Assembly (NCBI RefSeq): GCF_004345605.1
Contig: NZ_SLVY01000012.1
Location: 62,001-126,000, forward strand
Origin: Rhodococcus sp. SMB37
Lineage (GTDB): Bacteria; Actinomycetota; Actinomycetes; Mycobacteriales; Mycobacteriaceae
Length of the DNA: 64,000 bases
Direction of reading: 5' to 3'
Shown here: in pieces, positions 24,392 through 32,929 of the stretch
Layout of the letters: every line of letters begins with the position of its first letter
How positions within the stretch are numbered: position 1 is the first letter of the stretch
Position numbers and translations under genes: made by a program
The notes under the pieces: generated by a model
Seen by the model: the letters and a program-made list of their open reading frames with translations, nothing else
What the model was told of the DNA's origin: nothing
The model's database searches: none

Positions 24392-26143
24392 CTACTCCCC
24401 TGGTTCACCAATACTGAACGGCAGCACCAGCCGCGACGGATGCGCGGCGTCGCGGTAGATCTTGTGGGTCACCGGACGGCCGACCGGGACGTGGAAGGCG
24501 TCCGGCGGCAGCAGCGCGTTGTGGTCGTCGAACAGCGGTTCGTCGCAGGACAATTCGGCGACGATCTTGTGTCCGGGCAGGATCGTGGCGGCGAACGGGT
24601 AGACCCGCAGCACGTATTCCTCGATGACACCGGGTTCGACCGGCACCTTGCGGGTCAGCGGGTGGACGGGGCTGCCCGATCTCGAACGTTCGAGATCGAG
24701 TTCACGCATCGACGCTTTCAGGTAGGCGGTGGTCAGGAGCTGGCGAGTACCGCCGGGACGCTCGTCCCACAGTCGCATGATCCAGTTGGTGTCGTCCTGG
24801 TCGATCGCGGCGAACAGGTGGAACGCCCCGGTACCCATGAGCTCGGTCGGCTCCTCGAACACCGAAGTCGACCAGCGGAGGATTTCGACCTTGTCGGTCA
24901 CCGTCAGCGGCGCCTGGAAGAAACCGTCGGGGGCGGCGTGTTCGACGCCCATGGCTTCGGGCTCGAAGGACAGCTTGCCTCGCGGCCGCAGGAACAGCTC
25001 TCGATGTTCCACCGGCTTCGGCGGGAAGGAGTCGCCTTCGGCGTACTCGCGGGTGCCTTCGACGAAGACGGAGACGGCGGGTTCGGTGTCGATGCCGTTG
25101 TCGATGCCTTTGAGCCACCTGTCGTACCAGCGGAACATCTTGTCGTGTTCCTCGATGAAGGGGCGCGACTGCATGGGCGGGTAGGGTCCGATGGTGAGCT
25201 TCTTGTTCGCCGCGGGTATGCGGTCGAAGCATTCGATGGTGCCGTCCATCGTCCATCCGCGGCCCTGGTCGATCTGCAGCCAGACGGGGATGTCGATGTT
25301 CTCGGCGAGGTTGACCGGGTTGCGTTCCTCGTACCAGTCGCCGTCGACGTCGTTCATGACGATGTCGAACCAGGCCTCGTGGTTCGTCGGGTAGTGCAGG
25401 GTGTGGACGAGGTTCGGCCAGGCCTGGACGTCCGGGTCCTGCAGTCGTTCCGCGACGAGCCTCTCGATCTCCTCGGCCGAGTGGGTTTCGAGCATGCGGG
25501 ATTTGACGCGGTCGGTGAACGCCCAACCGGAGTCGCCGCCGCGGCCTTCGCGGGCGGCGCGGGGCATGAGCCACATGATGCCGCCGTGGTAGGTGGTCTC
25601 GTAGAAGTCGTAGTGGCCGCCGGAGACGAAGATGGCCTTGAGTGACGGCGGGCGTTCCGCGGCGGCGAGGACCTGCATCGACCCGAAGTAGGAGATGCCG
25701 ATCATGCCGACGTTGCCGTCGCACCAGGGCTGTGCCGAGACCCATTCGATGAAGTCGTAGGCGTCCTGTCCGAGGGGTACTCCCCCGGCGTTGTAGTTGC
25801 CGATGTGCTCGCCTTCGGATCCTCCGGAGCCGCGCAGGTCGCCGATGACGTGGACGTAGTCGTTCGCGACGACGCGCGCGATGTCGCCGGCCTCGATGCA
25901 GCCGTCCCACATCGGCGACGGGCGACGCTGCGGGGGCATAGTGAGCGCGAGTGCCTGCAGTTCCTTGCCGTAGGGGCTCAACGCGACGAGAGCCGGGCGC
26001 GGCTTGACCGTGTCGGGTTCATCGACGGCGCGGTAGGCATCGGCGACCAGGGCGATGCCGTCGCGCATCGGGATCCGCAGGTTCTTGGTGACGGCGATCT
26101 GTTGTTCGCCGGCCTGGATGGTCTGCCAGGTGCTCTCTGTCAT
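24392..26143 (-). CDS. CocE/NonD family hydrolase
   Basis: 583 residues, the usual length. The N-terminal alpha/beta hydrolase domain has GMIGISYFGSMQ with the nucleophile Ser of CocE-type esterases and X-Pro dipeptidyl acylaminopeptidases, and the C-terminal jelly roll (from about 370) carries VSVFVEGTREYAEGD and later beta strands. These enzymes hydrolyse esters or amides of bulky acids, such as cocaine. It is the last gene of a six-gene operon; its ATG overlaps the TGA of the gene before it (26140-26143), with GAGGAG as ribosome site. A bidirectional hairpin follows. Confidence 0.87.
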   Translation of the reverse strand: MTESTWQTIQAGEQQIAVTKNLRIPMRDGIALVADAYRAVDEPDTVKPRPALVALSPYGKELQALALTMPPQRRPSPMWDGCIEAGDIARVVANDYVHVIGDLRGSGGSEGEHIGNYNAGGVPLGQDAYDFIEWVSAQPWCDGNVGMIGISYFGSMQVLAAAERPPSLKAIFVSGGHYDFYETTYHGGIMWLMPRAAREGRGGDSGWAFTDRVKSRMLETHSAEEIERLVAERLQDPDVQAWPNLVHTLHYPTNHEAWFDIVMNDVDGDWYEERNPVNLAENIDIPVWLQIDQGRGWTMDGTIECFDRIPAANKKLTIGPYPPMQSRPFIEEHDKMFRWYDRWLKGIDNGIDTEPAVSVFVEGTREYAEGDSFPPKPVEHRELFLRPRGKLSFEPEAMGVEHAAPDGFFQAPLTVTDKVEILRWSTSVFEEPTELMGTGAFHLFAAIDQDDTNWIMRLWDERPGGTRQLLTTAYLKASMRELDLERSRSGSPVHPLTRKVPVEPGVIEEYVLRVYPFAATILPGHKIVAELSCDEPLFDDHNALLPPDAFHVPVGRPVTHKIYRDAAHPSRLVLPFSIGEPGE

Positions 26144-27117
26144 CGCTGCTCCTCGGGCTGGTACTGGCTGTCTCGGTACTCGAGGGAGTAGCCGTGCATC
26201 GAGGTGAAGAACGGCGACGGTTCGAGGGTCGGATCGTTCGTGTAGCCGACCGCGTCGGCGACCGGTGTGAACGGCGAATAGGGGGAATCGGTGTCGTGAA
26301 GACCGGCACACAGGCAGTGGTGGGCGGCCGTGCCCACGCGGCCTTCGATGTCGAGGCTTTCGCGGAGGGCTTCGGCGGCCTGGTCGGCGTCGAGTCGGAC
26401 ACCGTACGGGGTGCCGTCGGTCCGTTGGTAGGGATGGCCCAGGTAGAGGTGGCGTGGCCGGATCTCGTCGCGGAGGTACGCGAGGCTGCGCCGGTAGGCT
26501 GCCGGGTCCGTGAATCCGGGGAACCCGTTCGCGGCGCCGTGGACCTGCACGGCGTCACCGACGAAGGCGTCGTTCTGCCCGTCGAGGACGTAGGCGACCG
26601 AGCCGGGTGTGTGTCCGGGGATCGCATGGACGGAGACGGTCACCTCACGTCCGTCGACCGAGCCGAGGCGGAGCTGCTCGCCGCCGTGGACCACCATGGT
26701 GGGCTCCATCTCGCCGGAGATCACCGCGTTGCCCGCGGCGGCGACCTTCGCGACGCCTTCGGGGTCGTGCAGATATCTGCCGCGGCCGGCGAGGTATTCG
26801 TCGATGTGGGTCTGGCGTGAGCGCAGAAACGGTGCGTCGGCGGCACCGATGACGACCTGGGCTCGGCGGCCGGTCATCTCCCACAGGGCGTGTGCGCCAC
26901 CCATGTGGTCGATGTGGCCGTGTGTGAGCAGGATCCACTTCACGTCTTCGATGCGTCGGCCGAGCTTCTCGAGTGCCGGTTTCATTCCGTCGGCTGGGGA
27001 GGACGCGATGCCGGTGTCGACGATCGCCATCTCGGGGGCGTCGATGAGGAAGGTGTAGAGGTGGAACCGGCCCCAGGGCGACTGCAACGGGTGGACGGGT
27101 ACGGCCGGACCGTTCAT
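26140..27117 (-). CDS. Metallo-beta-lactamase-fold hydrolase
   Basis: 325 residues. LLTHGHIDHMGGAHAL is the HxHxDH zinc motif, AIPGHTPGSVAYVL the next His, and VGDAVQVHGA the bridging Asp, so a binuclear zinc site is complete. The C-terminal 100 residues go beyond the core fold. Families with this layout include glyoxalase II, lactonases and arylsulfatases; the substrate cannot be told. It is fifth in the operon, with ATGA overlaps at both ends. Confidence 0.85.
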   Translation of the reverse strand: MNGPAVPVHPLQSPWGRFHLYTFLIDAPEMAIVDTGIASSPADGMKPALEKLGRRIEDVKWILLTHGHIDHMGGAHALWEMTGRRAQVVIGAADAPFLRSRQTHIDEYLAGRGRYLHDPEGVAKVAAAGNAVISGEMEPTMVVHGGEQLRLGSVDGREVTVSVHAIPGHTPGSVAYVLDGQNDAFVGDAVQVHGAANGFPGFTDPAAYRRSLAYLRDEIRPRHLYLGHPYQRTDGTPYGVRLDADQAAEALRESLDIEGRVGTAAHHCLCAGLHDTDSPYSPFTPVADAVGYTNDPTLEPSPFFTSMHGYSLEYRDSQYQPEEQR

Positions 27118-28040
27118 TTCCCGCCTCCCTGTACGAACGCTGCGGTCTCCTCGAAGGCTGTGTGGTAGTCCGGGATCCAACCGAAGTGCTGGACGAAGCC
27201 GTGGCCTGCGCCTGCGTAGCGGGTGACGGTGGCGTCGACGCCCGCCTCGCGGAGGCGTAGGCCGTACAGTTCGCCCTCGTCGCGCAGCGGGTCGTGTTCG
27301 GCGGTCAGGATCAGTGCCGGTGGCAGGCCGGTGAGGTCCCCTCGCTTGATCGGTGAGACGCGGGGGTCGGCCGGGTCGGCACCGCTGTCGAAGTAGAAGG
27401 CGTTGAACGGTGCGAGCCCGGCGGTTTCCATGCCGTATCCGACGGCGTTCTCCTTCAGTGACGGGTAGCGGTCCTCGTCGAAGTCCAGGTCGAGCGAGGG
27501 GTAGTAGAGGACCTGGTGGGTGATGTGGTCGAAGCCGTCGTCGTGTGCCTGCGCCGCGACGGCAGCGACGAAGGTGCCGCCGGAGCTGTCGCCGGCGATC
27601 GCGAGCGTCTTCTCGTCCCAGGCGAGTTCGTCGCCGTGCTCGGCGACCCATCGGACCGCCGCGTAACAGTCGTCGAGTCCGGCCGGGAAGGCATTCTCCG
27701 GGGCGAGCCGGTAGTCGACGGCGATGACCTTCAGGCCGGTCTCGTGGGCCAGGGACCGCGCCACGTGGTCGTGGGTGTCGAGGCTGCCGAGGAAGAAGGC
27801 GCCGCCGTGGAAGTAGACGAGCACGCCGTAGGTGTCGGCTTCGGTCGGCGTGTAGATCCGTACAGGAACGCTTCCTGACGGGGTGTGGGCGACAGAATCC
27901 TCGACCGCGTGCAGCGGGAGGCGTTCGGCGAGGGTGGCCACCTGGGCTTCGTCGCCGGCGCGCATCGCGACCGGGTCGAGGGGCCCCTCCGGGTGGGGCA
28001 GGTTCGCGACGATCTCGGCGATCTTCGGGTGCAGTGCCAT
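27114..28040 (-). CDS. Alpha/beta hydrolase, HSL-type esterase
   Basis: 308 residues, hormone-sensitive-lipase family. VYFHGGAFFLGS is the oxyanion HGG motif; IAGDSSGGTFVAAV the nucleophile elbow; LILTAEHDPLRDEG the Asp and YAGAGHGFVQHF the His. It should cleave short-chain esters in the cytoplasm. It begins three bases after the monooxygenase gene stop and overlaps the next gene by ATGA. With the other hydrolases of this operon it points to breakdown of an ester- or lactone-bearing compound. Confidence 0.88.
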   Translation of the reverse strand: MALHPKIAEIVANLPHPEGPLDPVAMRAGDEAQVATLAERLPLHAVEDSVAHTPSGSVPVRIYTPTEADTYGVLVYFHGGAFFLGSLDTHDHVARSLAHETGLKVIAVDYRLAPENAFPAGLDDCYAAVRWVAEHGDELAWDEKTLAIAGDSSGGTFVAAVAAQAHDDGFDHITHQVLYYPSLDLDFDEDRYPSLKENAVGYGMETAGLAPFNAFYFDSGADPADPRVSPIKRGDLTGLPPALILTAEHDPLRDEGELYGLRLREAGVDATVTRYAGAGHGFVQHFGWIPDYHTAFEETAAFVQGGGK

Positions 28041-28043
28041 GGC

Positions 28044-29159
28044 TCAGGCCTCGATCGTCGATGCGATCTCGCCGGGCTTCTGGCCCGGGAAGACGGTGTT
28101 GACCTCGTCTTCGGACCAGCCCAGCCGGGAGAGCCGCTGCAGTTCGTCGGTGATGGGCTTGCGCTTGGCCTGGTAGGCGGCGAGCGCAGCGGGGACGGTG
28201 GCGGCGGCGGCGAGGGCATCGGCGAGCGCGCCGGAGTCCAGGATCGCCGAGTTGGCGCCCTGCCCCTGGTGGTGACACATCGCGTGAGCGGCATCGCCGA
28301 CGAGGACGACGGCGTCGGAGTGCCAGCGCTCGATGGGGTCGATGTCGTAGACGGCGCGGATGTTGACCTGGTCCCAGTCGAGGTCGCGGGCGATCGCGAC
28401 GAGTCGCTCGTCGAAGCCGTCGAGCGTGGCGAGCAGGTCGTCACGGGTCATCCGCGGCGCCGGGGTGGGGTCGGCGTCGAGTGCGGTGACGTCGTAGGAG
28501 ACCTGGCCGCGATGCTGCAGCGGAAGCACGTACACCTTGGTGCCGTGACCGAGGTACATGCGCAGCTTGCTGTCCAGCGGTATTCCGTGTGTCTTGTCGT
28601 TGTCGACGATGACGCGGTATGCGTGTTCACCGGCGAACACGGGGTCTGCGGTGCTGAACAGTTCGGTGCGCACGCGGGAGCGGATGCCGTCGGCGCCGAT
28701 GACGAGGTCGGCGGTGACCGTCTCGCCGTTGGTGAAGGTGAGGGTGGCGTGGGTGCCGTTGTCGACGACGGTTTCGAGGCGGTGGCCGAGCTTGACCACA
28801 CCGTGGGGCAGGACTCCGGTGAGGACGTCGATGAAGTCGGCGCGGTGCACGAACCGGGTGGTGGTGCTGTATTCGTCGGTTTCGGGCCACGTCTCGTCGG
28901 CGATGAGGTTGCCGGTGGCGGTGAGAATCTCGAAGGACTCGCTGGGTGAGGTCACCTTCTCGACGTCGCCGAGGATGCCGAGCTTGCGGAACTGGGCGAG
29001 CGACGAGGGCCGCAGGCCGATGCCGGCACCGACCTCGCCGACGGCGGAGGCCTGCTCGTAGACGGTGACATTCGCGCCGAGGTTGATCAGGGCCCTGGCG
29101 GTGGCGGCACCTGCGTAGCCCGCTCCGACGACGGCGATGTTGAGGTTCTGGACGTCCAT
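28044..29159 (-). CDS. FAD-dependent monooxygenase
   Basis: 371 residues. VVGAGYAGAATARALINLG is the FAD dinucleotide motif, LVIGADGIRSRVR the DG motif, and VVLVGDAAHAMCHHQGQGAN the GD motif, so it is a class A flavin monooxygenase of the salicylate/3-hydroxybenzoate hydroxylase type. It would hydroxylate an aromatic ring, or oxidise a ketone or alkene. Third in the operon, 13 bases after the first phosphotriesterase-like gene. No reductase is needed in this class. Confidence 0.85.
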   Translation of the reverse strand: MDVQNLNIAVVGAGYAGAATARALINLGANVTVYEQASAVGEVGAGIGLRPSSLAQFRKLGILGDVEKVTSPSESFEILTATGNLIADETWPETDEYSTTTRFVHRADFIDVLTGVLPHGVVKLGHRLETVVDNGTHATLTFTNGETVTADLVIGADGIRSRVRTELFSTADPVFAGEHAYRVIVDNDKTHGIPLDSKLRMYLGHGTKVYVLPLQHRGQVSYDVTALDADPTPAPRMTRDDLLATLDGFDERLVAIARDLDWDQVNIRAVYDIDPIERWHSDAVVLVGDAAHAMCHHQGQGANSAILDSGALADALAAAATVPAALAAYQAKRKPITDELQRLSRLGWSEDEVNTVFPGQKPGEIASTIEA

Positions 29160-29172
29160 GGGGTGCTCTTTC

Positions 29173-30153
29173 TCAGCTCGTGGTCGCGAAGGTCTTGACG
29201 GAGAGGAAGTCCGCGGGGAGTTCGACGAAGATCCGGTGGATCGTGGCCTCGTCGACATCGGCCTCGCGCAGGGCGGGGATGAGGGTGTCGAAGAGGTAGT
29301 TGACGGTGTGGCCCTTCACCCCCGGCCAGCCCAGTGGGCTGCAGTTGGCGTCGGCCGAGGCGAGTACCTGGTCGACCAGGCCGTCGCGCAGGTAGCCGAG
29401 GAAGTGGTCGAGGCGTTCTCGGCGTGGACGGCCCCAGAACGGGGGGTCGGGCAGTTCGAGGTCGTAGCCGAAGGTGTCGAAGCCGATGCGTCCGCCCTGC
29501 TCGGCGATCCAGCGGTCGCGGACCTTACCCTGGCTGACGCCGTCGTCGGCGTGGCCGAACAGGACCCGGTCGAGCGGGAGCCCCTCTTCTCGGAAGATGT
29601 CGATGGCCGGTTCGACGTCGACGGCGAGGTGCGTGAAGATCGGTACGCCGGTGGCCAGCGCGGCGCGGGCGGCGGCCCGGTAGATGCGCAGGTCGAGGTC
29701 TTTCATCCTGAAGCCGCGGCTCACGCCGACCTTGATGATGCCGGCCTTGCCGCCGGTGTTGCCGATGCCGACGGTGATCTCGTGGATGAACTGGTCGGTG
29801 AGGTAGTCGACGCCGGCTCGTTCGAAGAACGGCAGGGCGGTGTCGCCGCCGACGAATCCGGTGGAGGCGACGATGTGGACGCCGGTCTTCTCCGAGAGCG
29901 ATTGGTAGTAGTTCACGTCGCGGCCGTTGCAGATGCCGGTGGCGTCGACGTAGGTGGCTGCGCCGTACGACAGCGAGTTCTCGTGGAACGTCCGCAGCTT
30001 GGGAACGGTCTCCTCGTAGCGTTGCTCCGGGGTCTTCCACCACTGCGTGTCGAGTTCGGAGCCGGGCATGCCGTAGCCGATGTGTTCGTGGACGGCGACG
30101 AAGCCGAGTTCGGCGGCCGCGACGGCGCCGAGGACGGTGTTGACGTGGGACAT
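29173..30153 (-). CDS. Phosphotriesterase-like lactonase/hydrolase
   Basis: 326 residues, PTE family of the amidohydrolase superfamily. The metal ligands are all present: His22 and His24 in AVHEHIGYG, the carbamylated Lys in AGIIKVGVSRG, His in FTHLAVD, His in LFGHADDG and Asp in ASADANCSPLG. The PTE-like group usually hydrolyses lactones rather than organophosphates. ATG at 30153 was chosen because GAGGTG lies eight bases before it. It follows a paralogue lacking these ligands. Confidence 0.87.
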   Translation of the reverse strand: MSHVNTVLGAVAAAELGFVAVHEHIGYGMPGSELDTQWWKTPEQRYEETVPKLRTFHENSLSYGAATYVDATGICNGRDVNYYQSLSEKTGVHIVASTGFVGGDTALPFFERAGVDYLTDQFIHEITVGIGNTGGKAGIIKVGVSRGFRMKDLDLRIYRAAARAALATGVPIFTHLAVDVEPAIDIFREEGLPLDRVLFGHADDGVSQGKVRDRWIAEQGGRIGFDTFGYDLELPDPPFWGRPRRERLDHFLGYLRDGLVDQVLASADANCSPLGWPGVKGHTVNYLFDTLIPALREADVDEATIHRIFVELPADFLSVKTFATTS

Positions 30154-30196
30154 GGGGTTCACCTCAGTGTTCGAGAGAGTCGGGTCCGCGGGGTGC

Positions 30197-31210
30197 TCAG
30201 CGCACCGCGAGCAGCGCCGCCGGGTTGGTGACGACGATCTGCCGGACGGTGTCGTCGTCGACCCCCGCGGCCGTCAGCGCCGGCACGAAGCTGCTCAGAA
30301 CATGAGCGAAGGCGACATCGGTGGCGGGGTGTCCGAAGGCGGCGCCGGTGGCGCTGCTCGAGAGTAGGACCTTGTCGGCGTGGCCGGTTGTCGCGAGCTC
30401 GGCGACGAGCGCGACACGCTCGGCGTCGGTCAGGTATTCGGCGTCGCCGAGGTTGCCCTCGTGGTGGCCTTCGGTGCCGATGTGGTCGATCGCGATGTAT
30501 GCGCCGCGCTCGGCGAGTTTCTGCGCGAGTCCGTCGGTGCCGGTGCGGTCGACGCCGCCGACCACGATGCGGTCGGCGGCCAGGCCTTCGGCCAGGACGA
30601 CCTCGAGTTCGCCGAGCGCATCGGAGCCGAAGAGGAACGAGACCGCGACACCGGTCTGCTGCGCGGCGCGGGCGGCGCCGCGCAGGAGTTCGGTGTCGGT
30701 GGCGGTCGCGCCGTCGCGGGTCACTGCGGTCGCGATGAGACCGGCGGCGCCGCGGCGTTCGTGGCGTGGCACGACCATGCCTTCGCTGACCTCGGCTGCG
30801 AAGAGTGCGGCCCACTTCTCCGCCGGCCACGGGGTCGGTGGGTTGGTCTGCGGGGTGAGGAAGTAACCACCGAGCATGGACTCGGGGCCCTGGCCCGTGG
30901 ACGCGACGATGTGGACGCCGGTAGTGCGGGAGAGCGCTTCGAGCAGGCGGAGGTCGCGGCCGTGGAATTGGCCGGTTGCGTCGACGAGGGTGCCGCCGCC
31001 CGCCGCCTTGAATGCGTTCAGTTTCACTTCGAGCGTGTCGAAGATCTCGGCTCGGTCGAGGGTGATGTCGAACGCGTACTGGGCGCCGGGCAGGACCGAC
31101 AGGATCGCTTCGTGGATCGAGGTGGCGCCGAGCTGATCGGCGGGTACGGGACCGAGGACCGTGTGGACGGTGGCGGTGGGGGTGTCGATGGGGGTGGGGG
31201 CGCCACTCAT
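30197..31210 (-). CDS. Phosphotriesterase-like protein with lost metal site
   Basis: 337 residues and first gene of the operon. Along its length it follows the next gene: GATSIHEAILSVLPG for the HxH site, GLIATAVTRDG for the Lys strand, VSFLFGSDALG for the first later His, IVVGGVDRTG for the second and SSSATGAAFG for the Asp. Only His33 remains; the second His is Ala35, Lys is Ala, both later His are replaced and the Asp is lost. Catalysis by the usual two-metal route is therefore not possible. It may be a regulatory or structural partner of the active paralogue. ATG 31210 follows GAAAGGAA by seven bases. Confidence 0.8.
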   Translation of the reverse strand: MSGAPTPIDTPTATVHTVLGPVPADQLGATSIHEAILSVLPGAQYAFDITLDRAEIFDTLEVKLNAFKAAGGGTLVDATGQFHGRDLRLLEALSRTTGVHIVASTGQGPESMLGGYFLTPQTNPPTPWPAEKWAALFAAEVSEGMVVPRHERRGAAGLIATAVTRDGATATDTELLRGAARAAQQTGVAVSFLFGSDALGELEVVLAEGLAADRIVVGGVDRTGTDGLAQKLAERGAYIAIDHIGTEGHHEGNLGDAEYLTDAERVALVAELATTGHADKVLLSSSATGAAFGHPATDVAFAHVLSSFVPALTAAGVDDDTVRQIVVTNPAALLAVR

Positions 31211-31301
31211 CGGCATTTCCTTTCGATCGACGGCATGCCGGTTCGGCGTGGTAGCAGTCACAGTAACCATTAGGATTACATGACGTCAAGTGAGTTTTCG
31301 T

Positions 31302-31315
31302 AGTGAACTTTCACT
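31302..31315. promoter_or_regulatory. Inverted repeat AGTGAA-CT-TTCACT, likely TetR operator
   Basis: Perfect 6-base arms with a 2-base spacer in the divergent region between the six-gene operon and its TetR gene. A wider AAGTGA...TCACTT repeat surrounds it. This is the best operator candidate for the regulator next door. Confidence 0.5.
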
Positions 31316-31394
31316 TTACGTTTGGATATGTAACTGGCATCGGCGCTTGTTCTCGGTGGGTGCGCGCCATTCCGGGCCGCTAAGATCAGGGCCC

Positions 31395-31982
31395 ATGTCC
31401 CTCCGTGCCGCCCAGAAGCAGATGACCTACGAACTGTTCCTCACGACGGCGCTCGATCTGTTCGGGTCGAAGGGCTACGCGGCGACCACGATCGACGACA
31501 TCGCCACCGCTGCCGGATCGACACGCACTACCTTCTACCTGCACTTTTCATCCAAGTCTGAAGTGATCAGTGCGCTCTTGACGAAGGCCGACGCGATCTT
31601 GACCGCGCCCGACGACCCCCCCTTGACCGAGGTCGTCGCCTCCGGTTCACGCCCGGATATCCGGACCTATCTCGATCGCAAGTTCACCCAGTGGGACGAG
31701 ATCAAGCCCTATCTCACGGCGTCGTATCAGGCCGCCCACGAACCGGATGTCGCTGCGAGAACCGAACAGTGGTTCGAGGATGCGGTCGGTGAGATGACCG
31801 AAGGATTGAACCGAACGAACCGTTTCGCGGAGGATCGTCGCCGGATCCGCTGTGTGCTGGCATTCGGCCAGCTCGAACATCTGTCCCGCCGCTACTTCTC
31901 CGTCGGCTGGAACACCCCCCGCGAGATCTGCCTCGACGAACTGACCGACTCCTGGTGTCATCTGCTCGCCTCGGGCGCCTGA
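31395..31982 (+). CDS. TetR family regulator of the hydrolase operon
   Basis: 195 residues. Helix-turn-helix at about 27-50 (TTIDDIATAAGSTRTTFYLH) with ligand-binding C-terminus. Divergent from the six-gene operon, which it probably represses until an inducer related to the substrate appears. ATG at 31395 gives a start that fits TetR length; an upstream extension in frame to 31290 would run into the operator region. It converges with the LysR gene, with three bases between stops. Confidence 0.83.
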   Translation: MSLRAAQKQMTYELFLTTALDLFGSKGYAATTIDDIATAAGSTRTTFYLHFSSKSEVISALLTKADAILTAPDDPPLTEVVASGSRPDIRTYLDRKFTQWDEIKPYLTASYQAAHEPDVAARTEQWFEDAVGEMTEGLNRTNRFAEDRRRIRCVLAFGQLEHLSRRYFSVGWNTPREICLDELTDSWCHLLASGA

Positions 31983-31985
31983 CGG

Positions 31986-32918
31986 TCAGCCGCCCGACCC
32001 GAATGCGGACGCCTCGACGAGGATCGTGCGCAACCAGTCGATGAACTCCATGTCCGCCAGATGCGGGTTCCACACCATGTCCACGCCCAACGGCGACACC
32101 GGCAGGGGAAACTCCTCGACCCGCAGGGCGATCCGCTCCCCCATCGCGGCGGCGACCCGGAAGGTGTGCACCGCGACGCCCCCGGCGGTCGCCACCAGGT
32201 GCGGCACGAGAAGGAAGTCGGAGATCAACCGTCCGATGCGGTACTGCACACCCTGCGCGTCCAACGTGGCGTACGGGGGCACCCGATGTTGCGAGTCGTA
32301 CGCGACATGCGGCAGCGAAGTGAGCAGATCCAGCGCGGAGGCGTCGGGATCGGTGTCGGGGTGGGCGATGACCACCCACCGGTTCTCGTGGAGCCGCTCT
32401 CGGGGGTAGGGCGAGGTGAAGGCCTCGGACAGCAGGACGACGTCCACGCCGTCGTCGGTGAAGTCGCCGGCCTGCGGCTCGACGAAGTTGCGGATCCGCA
32501 GTGTCGCATGCGGGGCGCGCTCGGCGATCAGCCGCGCCAACGCGGGGCCGAGCACGAACGCGGTGCTGCTGGTCATCGCCACCGTGATGGTGCGGCCGTC
32601 ACGTGCGGGATCGAAGCCGGGGAAATTCACCACTCTCGCGGTGTGCCGCAGTACCTCCCGCAGCGGAGCGATCAGTTCCAGCGCGCGGGGGGTGAGCGCG
32701 AGGCCGCTCCCCTGCCGGGTCACCAGATCGTCTCCGATCAGGCGCCGCATCCGGCTCAGTGCGTGACTCATCGCGGGTTGGGTCATACCCACCCGGGCGG
32801 CCGCGCGGGTGACCGACCCTTCCTCGAGCAACGCCAGCAGCGGAACCAGCAGATTGAGGTTGACCGCGGCAAGGCGCGCGAGGTCGGGGTCGGCGCGGTG
32901 ATCCGTAGGTGGAGTCAT
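31986..32918 (-). CDS. LysR family regulator
   Basis: 310 residues. N-terminal winged helix at about 19-75 (LLALLEEGSVTRAAARVGMT, then SHALSRMRR) and two-lobed inducer domain. It lies 11 bases after the ferredoxin reductase gene and in the same direction, so it is probably co-transcribed with the P450 operon, and may regulate it, as many LysR proteins act on neighbouring genes. Confidence 0.87.
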   Translation of the reverse strand: MTPPTDHRADPDLARLAAVNLNLLVPLLALLEEGSVTRAAARVGMTQPAMSHALSRMRRLIGDDLVTRQGSGLALTPRALELIAPLREVLRHTARVVNFPGFDPARDGRTITVAMTSSTAFVLGPALARLIAERAPHATLRIRNFVEPQAGDFTDDGVDVVLLSEAFTSPYPRERLHENRWVVIAHPDTDPDASALDLLTSLPHVAYDSQHRVPPYATLDAQGVQYRIGRLISDFLLVPHLVATAGGVAVHTFRVAAAMGERIALRVEEFPLPVSPLGVDMVWNPHLADMEFIDWLRTILVEASAFGSGG

Positions 32919-32929
32919 CCACGCGGACT

